Positions 57,121-64,000 of a stretch of DNA of 64,000 nucleotides are shown one piece after another. The notes beneath the pieces were generated by a model. The model was not told where the DNA came from. It saw only the letters and a program-made list of their open reading frames with translations, and did not search any database. The translations under genes and the position numbers were made by a program. Source of the stretch: Actinoplanes octamycinicus (GTDB lineage: Bacteria > Actinomycetota > Actinomycetes > Mycobacteriales > Micromonosporaceae); the NCBI RefSeq assembly GCF_014205225.1, contig NZ_JACHNB010000001.1, positions 4,259,501 to 4,323,500 on the forward strand. The letters are read 5' to 3'. Position 1 is the first letter of the stretch. The number at the start of each line of letters is the position of its first letter.

Positions 57121-58779
57121 TCAGGTGTACGGAAGGTCCAGCGGCGCCAGGCTGTGGAACAGGTCGCCCGGGCCGGGATTGGCCGGATCGGTCGTCCCGC
57201 CCAGGTGGTCGAGCACGCCCCAGACGGCGTTGAGGGCGGTCGTGACCGCCCCCTCGGCGAAGCCCGCAGTCCACGACACGTCGTCGCCGCAGAGGAAGAA
57301 GCCGCGGTGTTCCTCGGCCATGTCGTGCTGCATGAACTGGGTGAACAGCCGGCGCTGATAGCGGTAGTGGCCGGGCAGGTTGGCCTTGAAAGCCCCCATG
57401 AAGTGCGGCTCGTTCTCCCAGCTGACCGCGATCGGCTCACCGATTACGTGCGCCCGGATGTCCACCCCGGGATAGATCGCGGCGAGCCGTTCGAGCAGCA
57501 CGTCCAGCCGTTCCGAGGCGGACAGGGTGGCCACCTTCTGGGAGTCGTCGTTCCAGGTGTACGACAGGCACATCACCGCCGCGTCCTGCGGACCCTCGTC
57601 GAACAGGTAGAGACCACGGACGATCCGGTCGCTCAGCGTCATGCTGAGCACCTCACGGCCGGTCACCGGGTCGACATCCCGCCAGAACGGGCGGTCGACC
57701 AGGACGAACAACTTCGACGACCCCATGTAGTGGGTGCGTTCCACCGCCGTCCACAACGGGGTCGGCATCAGCGCCTCGTCGCAGCGCACCCGGTTGAGAA
57801 GCGTCCAGACGTGCGGGGTGTAGACCACCGCGGGGTAGCGGCGCACCTCACCGTCGGCGGCCTCGACCAGGATGTCGCGGCCGGACCGGCGTAGCCCGGT
57901 CACCCCCGGCCGGGGCGCCCCGCCGTGCAACGATGCCAGCGAGGTGCCGGCCGGCCAGTACGCGAGATCCGCCGGGGAGTGCTCCCACAGCCGGCGGGGC
58001 AGCTGCTGCGAGCCGCCGGCGATCGCCACGTGGTTCTCGTCGGCCTCGGTCGACACCACCCGGAAGATCTCCAGGATCGAGTTCGGGAAGTCGGTATCCC
58101 AGCCCCCGGTGCCGAACCCGACCTGGCCGAACAGCTCCCGGTGGCGGAACGAGTCGAAGCCGGGGCTGGTCGCCAGGAACCCGTAGAACGACTCGTCGTC
58201 GTACTGCTCGACCAGCCGGTTCCAGATTGTCTTGAGCGTGGTCAGGTCGCGATCGCGCAACGCGCTGCGGAGGGTGGACAGTTCGGCCCGCTCCTGCAGC
58301 GCCTTGGTCCACAGTTCGGTCACCGCCTGGTACTGCGGTGGCAGGTCGTCCCCGGTGCGGGCGAACTCCCGCTCGCCGTTCAAATCGATGACCGTGCTCG
58401 GCGTGCTCGGCGCCAGCGGGTTCGGGAACGGGCGGGTGGGCAGGCCGAGCAGCTCGATGTAGTGGAACAGCGAGCGCGCCGACACCGGGAACCGCATCGC
58501 GCCCATCTCTGCCACCTGCCCCGGATGGCCGGGGAACGGCACGGAACGCATCCGGCCGCCGATCTGGTCCGCCTCGTACACCACCGGCCGCAGGCCCAGG
58601 CGCATCAGCTCGTACGCGGCGGTGAGGCCGGCCATCCCACCGCCGACCACGGCCACCGGGGTACCGGCCCGCTCCGGTGGAAGCGTGCCGAGTCCGGCGG
58701 GGTGGCCGAGCCAGCCGTCGTAGGAGAACGGGAAGTCCGGCACGAGCATCGTCACCGGAGGGGAATCGGCTGCAGTCAT
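57121..58779 (-). CDS. FAD-dependent amine oxidase, arginine-monooxygenase-like (decarboxylating)
   Basis: About 552 residues of the flavin monoamine-oxidase/L-amino-acid-oxidase family, close in layout to tryptophan 2-monooxygenase. The FAD loop is VAVVGGGMAGLTAAYEL followed by GGRMRS; the C-terminal FAD motif is FLCGDDVSWTAGFAEGAV. Enzymes of this type in related clusters oxidatively decarboxylate arginine to 4-guanidinobutanamide, the precursor of the polyketide starter. The start is the ATG at 58779 with AAGGGC upstream; the TTG at 58809 is less likely. It heads the leftward operon and shares a 254-base divergent region with the acyltransferase gene. Confidence 0.88.
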   Translation of the reverse strand: MTAADSPPVTMLVPDFPFSYDGWLGHPAGLGTLPPERAGTPVAVVGGGMAGLTAAYELMRLGLRPVVYEADQIGGRMRSVPFPGHPGQVAEMGAMRFPVSARSLFHYIELLGLPTRPFPNPLAPSTPSTVIDLNGEREFARTGDDLPPQYQAVTELWTKALQERAELSTLRSALRDRDLTTLKTIWNRLVEQYDDESFYGFLATSPGFDSFRHRELFGQVGFGTGGWDTDFPNSILEIFRVVSTEADENHVAIAGGSQQLPRRLWEHSPADLAYWPAGTSLASLHGGAPRPGVTGLRRSGRDILVEAADGEVRRYPAVVYTPHVWTLLNRVRCDEALMPTPLWTAVERTHYMGSSKLFVLVDRPFWRDVDPVTGREVLSMTLSDRIVRGLYLFDEGPQDAAVMCLSYTWNDDSQKVATLSASERLDVLLERLAAIYPGVDIRAHVIGEPIAVSWENEPHFMGAFKANLPGHYRYQRRLFTQFMQHDMAEEHRGFFLCGDDVSWTAGFAEGAVTTALNAVWGVLDHLGGTTDPANPGPGDLFHSLAPLDLPYT

Positions 58780-58884
58780 CGCATACGCCCTTGATTGCTT
58801 AGTCGGCAATACGGGTGGGATTCGGAACCGTTAGGCCCGGTCGGGCACGTTGACCGACGCTATTTTTGGCCGTCCTCGGCGAAC

Positions 58885-58956
58885 AACCCCTACCCGCCGG
58901 GCGAAGAGCCCCTTAGTCGAGGTCGCGACGGCCAGGTGGGGGGCGGGCTAGGGGTT
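58885..58956. promoter_or_regulatory. Divergent promoter region with interrupted inverted repeat
   Basis: AACCCCTA (58885-58892) and its inverted copy TAGGGGTT (58949-58956) flank an inner CCCCTTAG (58909-58916) between the amine oxidase and acyltransferase genes. A further TAGGGGT occurs just before the PKS (about 59984). The recurrence suggests a shared regulator binding site for the cluster. Confidence 0.45.
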
Positions 58957-59033
58957 GGTGGGGGTGGCCCCGCGACCGGCGCCGGGCCTAGCGTCGGCCA
59001 CGCTGTCCGCCGGCCGACTGTGGGTGAATATCG

Positions 59034-59963
59034 ATGAACGAGAAGGAAGCCGTCGTTTTCCCGGGAATGGGACCGTCGAATTTCGCCGCAGTCGGGAGGT
59101 TCATGGTCCTCGACCCGTTCGCCAGGCGTCGAATAGCGATCGCCGACAAGGTGCTGGGATACAGTCTCCTCGACCGCTTCTATGAAGCTGACGACGACTA
59201 TGCAGAATGCGTCCAGGTGGCATTCATGGTCAATTCGGTGGCGCTCGCCGACCGGGCGGCCGCCGAGGGCGGCATGCGCGCCGACGTCTGCGCCGGGCCG
59301 AGTTTCGGGCAGAAGGCGGCGGCCTACTGGGCCGGCTCGATGGACTTCGCCGATGTCGTCCGGATGACCGCCGAGCTGGCCCGCTGCGAACGGGAGTACT
59401 TCGCCGTCCAGCACACCGACGTCGTCACCCACTCGTTTGTCCGGGTTCCCGAGGACCGGTTCCAGGAGTACCTGGACACCCTCACCGTCCGGGGGCAGTG
59501 GTACGACGTCTCCGGCCGCCTGGACCGCGGCTTCCTCATGCTGTCGATCGACGCGAGCCGGCTGGACGAGCTGAAGCAGGCGATCAGCGACATGGGTGGC
59601 TATTCGATGTACACGATGCGGCCGCCGGTGCACGCCGCGATATTCGACGGGCTGCGCCGCCGGGCCGAGGAGACGGTATTCACCCGATACTCGATCGAAG
59701 CGCCCCAAATTCCGGTGATCGCCGATCAGGACGGCCGCCTCGTGACCACCGCCGAAGGCATGCGGGAAATGTTGCTCGACACCTTCGACCGGCCCATCGA
59801 CTGGCCGGCCGTGGTCGCCGGGCTACTCACGGAGGGCGTCAAGAAAATGTTCATCACCGGGCCGGAGAACCTCTTCCGTCGGGTCGAGTGCACGCGTCGC
59901 AATTTTGACGTCGTGAATGTCGACCCGAAATCAGCCCTGCGTGCGTTGTTGACGCCCGCCTGA
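59034..59963 (+). CDS. Stand-alone acyltransferase (FabD-like) for starter-unit loading
   Basis: 309 residues. The fold begins EAVVFPGMGPSNF, as in malonyl/acyl transferases, but the nucleophile elbow is AGPSFGQ (Ser90): the usual GHSxG histidine is replaced by Pro. Related guanidinobutyrate-primed clusters contain a discrete acyltransferase that moves the starter onto the PKS. By context this protein does that or proofreads the loading ACP. No strong ribosome site precedes the ATG. It is the first rightward gene, 114 bases before the PKS. Confidence 0.82.
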   Translation: MNEKEAVVFPGMGPSNFAAVGRFMVLDPFARRRIAIADKVLGYSLLDRFYEADDDYAECVQVAFMVNSVALADRAAAEGGMRADVCAGPSFGQKAAAYWAGSMDFADVVRMTAELARCEREYFAVQHTDVVTHSFVRVPEDRFQEYLDTLTVRGQWYDVSGRLDRGFLMLSIDASRLDELKQAISDMGGYSMYTMRPPVHAAIFDGLRRRAEETVFTRYSIEAPQIPVIADQDGRLVTTAEGMREMLLDTFDRPIDWPAVVAGLLTEGVKKMFITGPENLFRRVECTRRNFDVVNVDPKSALRALLTPA

Positions 59964-60077
59964 CCCGATCGCGGTGGGGTTCGTAGGGGTGTGTTCCGTT
60001 TCCGGGGTCCCCGTAACGTCGCCGCGAGTCGCGTTCTCTTTCAGGGCCGTGTCGGCGGAGTTGTGGAGCGGATAAAC

Positions 60078-63000
60078 ATGGGGCAGCACGGGGAAAACGG
60101 TTCGCGGACGGACGTCGCGATGCTCGATCTGGTGACCGCGGTGACCGCTCGGGTCCGGCAGGCCGCTGAGCTCGGCGACGGGCCCGTGGACGCCGACGTC
60201 TCCTTCATGGACCTCGGCTTCCACTCACTCGCCGCGGTCGAACTGCACAGCCGCCTGACCGGCGAGACCGGCCTGGACCTGCCGGTGACCATGCCGTTCG
60301 ACTACCCCACCCCGCGAGCGCTGGCCGGCTACCTGCGCAGCCGCCTCGCCGGCGACCACGACGAGCCGGCCGTCGCCGCGGTCGAGCGGGTGTCCGGGAC
60401 GGCCGCCGACGATCCGATCGTGATCGTCGGCATGGGTTGCCGGCTCCCCGGCGGCATCGCCTCGCCGGCCGACCTCTGGCGGCTGCTGCACGCCGGCGGC
60501 GACGCCATCGGCCCGTTCCCGGCCGACCGGGGCTGGGACCTCGCCGCGCTCTACTCGGACGACCCCGACGAGCCCGGCACCGCGTACACCCGGCACGGCG
60601 GATTCCTCCAGGACGCGGCCGGCTTCGACGCCGAATTCTTCGGCGTGGCCCCGCGCGAGGCGGTCGCGATGGACCCGCAGCAGCGACTGCTGCTGGAAAC
60701 CACCTGGGAGGCGTTCGAGCACGCCGGCATCGACCCCCGCTCGGTCCGCGGCCAGCAAGCCGGCGTCTTCGTCGGCGTGGAGAACCAGGAGTACGGGCCC
60801 CGCCTGCACGACGCCACCGACGGCCTGGAGGGCTACCTGCTCACCGGCACCGCCGCCAGCGTCGCGTCCGGCCGGATCGCCTACACCTTCGGGTTCGAGG
60901 GTCCGACCGTCACCGTCGACACCGCCTGCTCCGGCTCCCTGGTGGCGTTGCACCTGGCCGCCCAGTCCCTGCAACGGGGCGAATGCTCGCTGGCGGTGGC
61001 CGGCGGCGCCGCGGTGATGTCGAGCCCCGGCGGCTTCATGGCGTTCAGCCGGCAGCGTGGCCTGGCCCCGGACGGCCGGTGCAAGGCGTTCGGCGCCGGC
61101 GCGGACGGCACCGGCTGGTCCGAGGGCGCCGGCATGCTGGTCCTGGAACGGCTCTCCGACGCGCAGCGCAACGGGCACCCGGTGCTGGCCGTGGTGCGCG
61201 GCACCGCGATCAACTCGGACGGGGCGTCCAACGGCCTGACCGCCCCGAACGGCCCGTCGCAGCAGCGGGTGATCCGGCAGGCGCTGGCGAACGCCGCCCT
61301 GACGCCGTCGGAGGTGGACGCTGTCGAGGCGCACGGCACGGGGACCCGGCTCGGCGACCCGATCGAGGCGCAGGCGCTGCTCGCGACGTACGGCCAGGAT
61401 CGGTCGGAGCCGCTGTGGCTCGGCTCGATCAAATCGAATCTGGGTCACACCCAGGCCGCCGCGGGCGTGGCGGGAGTGATCAAGATGGTGCTCGCACTCC
61501 GGCACGAACAGCTGCCCCGCACCCTGCACGCGGATCAGCCGACCGAGCACGTCGACTGGTCCGCCGGAGCCGTCGCCCTGCTCACCGAGCCCCGCCCGTG
61601 GCAGCGGACCGGACGGCCGCGCCGGGCCGGCGTCTCGTCGTTCGGCATGAGCGGCACCAACGCTCACGTGATCCTCGAGGAGCCGCCCACGCCGGAACCG
61701 GTGCCTGAGCCCGCCGGCGCCCTACCGGCCACGCCGTGGATCCTCTCCGCCCGCACCGAGCCGGCCCTGCGCGAGCAGGCGTCCCGGCTGCTGACCCGGC
61801 TGGCCGCCGACCCGGGACTGCCCGCCGCCGACGTCAGCCTGTCCCTGGCCGTGAGCCGCGCGACCTTCGAACACCGCGCGGTGGTCCTGGGCGACGACCG
61901 GGAAACACTCGTCGCCGGCCTGACCAGCCTGGCCGACGGCACGGCCGACGCCAACGTGATCGTCGGCGCGGCCGCCCGCACCCCTCGGCTCGCGGTGATG
62001 TTCACCGGTCAGGGCAGCCAGCGCGCCGGCATGGGCCGCCGGCTGTACGCCACCGAGCCGGTCTTCGCGGCCGCCTTCGACGAGGTCTGCGCCCGACTCG
62101 ACGTCCAGCTCGGCACCGCGATCCGGGAGATCGTCTTCGGCGACGAGCCGTTCACCGGTGACCTCGACGACACCGTGTACGCCCAGGCCGGCCTGTTCGC
62201 CCTGGAAGTCGCCCTGTTCCGGCTGGTCGAGTCCCGGGGCGTGCACCCCGACTACCTGATCGGCCACTCGGTCGGCGAACTCGCCGCCGCGCACGTCGCC
62301 GGCGTCCTCTCGCTGACCGACGCGTGCATCCTGGTCGCGGCCCGGGGCCGGCTGATGCAGGAGCTGCCGCGCGGCGGGGCGATGGCCGCGGTGGCCCTGG
62401 ACGAGGCCACCGTGCGAGCCGCCCTCGACGACCGGGTGTCGATCGCTGCGGTCAACGGCCCGTCCTCCGTGGTGATCTCCGGCGTCGAAGCGGCCGTCGC
62501 CGGACTCGTCGAACGCTGGCGCGCCGACGGCGTCCGGGTCCGGCAGCTACGGGTCAGCCACGCGTTCCACTCCGCGCTGCTGGAACCGATGCTGCAGGAG
62601 TTCCGCTGGTACGCGCGGGTGATGGAGTACGCCGCGCCGCGCATCCCGATCGTCTCCAACGTCACCGGACGCCTGGCCACCGCCGAGGAGTTGTGCTCAC
62701 CCGACTACTGGGTCCGGCACGCCCGCGAGGCGGTCCGCTTCGCCGACGGGATCGCCACCGTCCTCGACCGCGGCGCGACCGTCCTGCTGGAGCTGGGCCC
62801 GGACGGCGTGCTGGCCGGCATGGCCCAGCAGAGCCTCGGGGACACCCCGGTCACCGTGCTCACCGCGCTGCGCGCCGGACGCGACGAGGCGCACACCTTC
62901 GCCACCGCGCTGGCCGGGCTGCACACCGCCGGTGTCACCGTCGACTGGGCCGGTCCGCCGGCCCTCGCCGGCGCCCGGGTGATCGAGCTTCCGACGTACG

Positions 63001-64000
63001 CCTTCCAGCGCCAGCGGTACTGGCTGGACCCGCGCGCCGCCACCGGCGACCCGGCCGGCCTGGGCCTGGGCGGGCTCGACCACCCCCTGCTCGGGGCGGC
63101 GATCACCCTGCCGGACAGCGAGACCGTGGTGCTGACCGGCCGGCTTTCCGCCGCCGGCCACCCGTGGCTGGCCGGGTACCGGTCCGGCGACCTCGTCGTC
63201 GCCCCGAACAGCGTCCTGGTCGAACTGGCCGTCCGCGCCGGCGACCAGGCCGGCTGCGGCACCCTGGAACACCTGGACGTGCACGCGCCCCTGGCCGTCG
63301 AGCCGGACGGCGCTGTCGCGTTGCGGGTCACCGTCGATCCGCCTACCGGCGGCGGCCGGCCGGTGACCGTGTATTCCCGGTCCATCGGCGCCCCGGCCGA
63401 GACTCCCTGGACCCGGCACGCCACCGGCACTCTCGCCGGCGCCGCGCCGGCCGCGCCGCCGTGGACCGGCAACGGCCCGGTCGTCGAGATCGACCTGCCG
63501 GTCACCGGGTACGGCCTGCATCCCGTGCTGCTCGACGAGGCGGTCCGCGGGGACGGCGTGCCGCTGCGGTGGGAAGGCTTCACCCTGTACGCCGAGGGAG
63601 CCACCGCGGTACGGGCACGGCTCACCCCGGTCGAGGGCGGCACCACCGTCCTGCTCGCCGACGCGGCGGATGAGGTGGTCGCGGCCATCGACCGGGTCGT
63701 CCACGGCGAAGCCGCCACGATCGCCTCCGGCCGGGCACACGATTCGCTGTTCGGCGTGGAGTGGCGGGAGGTCGCGGGCGGGTCGGCGGCTGGTGTTGGT
63801 GGTGTTGAGGTGTTTTCGGTGGTTGAGGATCCGGCGGTCGGTGTGGTGGCGGCGGTGCATGGTGGTGCGGCGGCGGCGCTGGTGGCTGTGCAGCGGTGGT
63901 TGTCCGATGGTGGGCGGGTTGACGCGCGGTTGGTGTTTGTGGCGCGGGGGCCTGGTTTGGTGCAGGCGGCGGTGTGGGGTTTGGTGCGTTCGGCGCAGAA
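60078..64000 (+). CDS. Modular type I polyketide synthase, loading ACP and first module, 3' truncated
   Basis: The frame is open from ATG 60078 (GGAG upstream) to the window end; 1307 residues are visible. Order: loading ACP (about 14-90; Ser50 in [11 protein letters not shown]), then KS (from 113; Cys284 in DTACSGS, His419 in HGTGT, His457 in SNLGH, all intact), AT (about 640-930; Ser731 in GHSVGE; HAFH at 828, the malonyl-CoA signature). A DH-like domain (about 1001-1235) follows, then the beginning of a KR structural subdomain. The DH lacks its catalytic His (Tyr1034 in AGYRSG) and the second motif reads LLDEAVR, so it is probably inactive. There is no loading AT or KSQ, which fits starter delivery in trans by the ligase or acyltransferase. 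Confidence 0.95.
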   Translation, partial: MGQHGENGSRTDVAMLDLVTAVTARVRQAAELGDGPVDADVSFMDLGFHSLAAVELHSRLTGETGLDLPVTMPFDYPTPRALAGYLRSRLAGDHDEPAVAAVERVSGTAADDPIVIVGMGCRLPGGIASPADLWRLLHAGGDAIGPFPADRGWDLAALYSDDPDEPGTAYTRHGGFLQDAAGFDAEFFGVAPREAVAMDPQQRLLLETTWEAFEHAGIDPRSVRGQQAGVFVGVENQEYGPRLHDATDGLEGYLLTGTAASVASGRIAYTFGFEGPTVTVDTACSGSLVALHLAAQSLQRGECSLAVAGGAAVMSSPGGFMAFSRQRGLAPDGRCKAFGAGADGTGWSEGAGMLVLERLSDAQRNGHPVLAVVRGTAINSDGASNGLTAPNGPSQQRVIRQALANAALTPSEVDAVEAHGTGTRLGDPIEAQALLATYGQDRSEPLWLGSIKSNLGHTQAAAGVAGVIKMVLALRHEQLPRTLHADQPTEHVDWSAGAVALLTEPRPWQRTGRPRRAGVSSFGMSGTNAHVILEEPPTPEPVPEPAGALPATPWILSARTEPALREQASRLLTRLAADPGLPAADVSLSLAVSRATFEHRAVVLGDDRETLVAGLTSLADGTADANVIVGAAARTPRLAVMFTGQGSQRAGMGRRLYATEPVFAAAFDEVCARLDVQLGTAIREIVFGDEPFTGDLDDTVYAQAGLFALEVALFRLVESRGVHPDYLIGHSVGELAAAHVAGVLSLTDACILVAARGRLMQELPRGGAMAAVALDEATVRAALDDRVSIAAVNGPSSVVISGVEAAVAGLVERWRADGVRVRQLRVSHAFHSALLEPMLQEFRWYARVMEYAAPRIPIVSNVTGRLATAEELCSPDYWVRHAREAVRFADGIATVLDRGATVLLELGPDGVLAGMAQQSLGDTPVTVLTALRAGRDEAHTFATALAGLHTAGVTVDWAGPPALAGARVIELPTYAFQRQRYWLDPRAATGDPAGLGLGGLDHPLLGAAITLPDSETVVLTGRLSAAGHPWLAGYRSGDLVVAPNSVLVELAVRAGDQAGCGTLEHLDVHAPLAVEPDGAVALRVTVDPPTGGGRPVTVYSRSIGAPAETPWTRHATGTLAGAAPAAPPWTGNGPVVEIDLPVTGYGLHPVLLDEAVRGDGVPLRWEGFTLYAEGATAVRARLTPVEGGTTVLLADAADEVVAAIDRVVHGEAATIASGRAHDSLFGVEWREVAGGSAAGVGGVEVFSVVEDPAVGVVAAVHGGAAAALVAVQRWLSDGGRVDARLVFVARGPGLVQAAVWGLVRSAQ

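Overview
The window is very GC-rich DNA with GTG/TTG starts, AGGAGG-type ribosome sites and many four-base gene overlaps. It carries many secreted plant- and fungal-polymer hydrolases, single-gene regulators and a large modular polyketide synthase. This points to a filamentous actinomycete, most likely a member of the Micromonosporaceae such as Actinoplanes; that placement is inferred from gene content only. No rRNA, tRNA, CRISPR array or intact mobile element was found.

Left part (1-11.9 kb). A truncated GH5-type glycoside hydrolase with Fn3 and carbohydrate-binding modules is followed by an orphan xylose-type binding lipoprotein, a small zinc-ribbon protein, and a coupled QEGLA-type metallopeptidase/ATP-grasp pair. 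A secreted GH25 lysozyme, a large imperfect inverted repeat, a LysR/NmrA divergent pair, and a secreted esterase plus GH26 mannanase operon come next. A LacI-type sensor without a DNA-binding domain faces a ROK repressor across 43 bases.

Middle part (13-35 kb). This holds an ECF sigma factor with its membrane partner, AraC/VOC and Lrp/cystathionine-lyase/E1-like metabolic genes, a CocE-type secreted hydrolase and small membrane or SHOCT proteins. It also holds an unusual membrane domain-methyltransferase fusion, a GH18 chitinase divergent from an AraC regulator, a secreted intradiol dioxygenase with a chitin-binding module, a DUF1906 protein, and a PadR/membrane protein pair.

Polymer-degradation and envelope part (35.9-50.3 kb). 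Two tandem secreted esterases carry near-identical ricin-type lectin modules, and the first is a PET-hydrolase/cutinase-type polyesterase. After a cold-shock gene there is a four-gene, translationally coupled exopolysaccharide operon: nucleotide-sugar dehydrogenase, hyaluronan-synthase-like GT2, CBM3-GH16 protein and polysaccharide deacetylase. An ECF sigma factor fused through a transmembrane segment to an AbfB (arabinofuranose-binding) domain is divergent from a GH10 xylanase-GH62 arabinofuranosidase pair. It looks like an arabinoxylan-sensing regulatory unit, and a CebR/CelR-like operator lies in front of the xylanase.

Right part (50.7-64 kb). This is the left edge of a modular polyketide cluster. 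It encodes an agmatinase-family amidinohydrolase, a complete three-subunit acyl-CoA carboxylase, a fatty-acyl-AMP-ligase-type enzyme, an FAD amine oxidase of the decarboxylating arginine-monooxygenase type, a stand-alone acyltransferase and a PKS that begins with a loading ACP. Together they match the known logic for arginine-derived 4-guanidinobutyrate/4-aminobutyrate starter units in large antifungal polyketides. The PKS runs off the right edge inside its first extension module.
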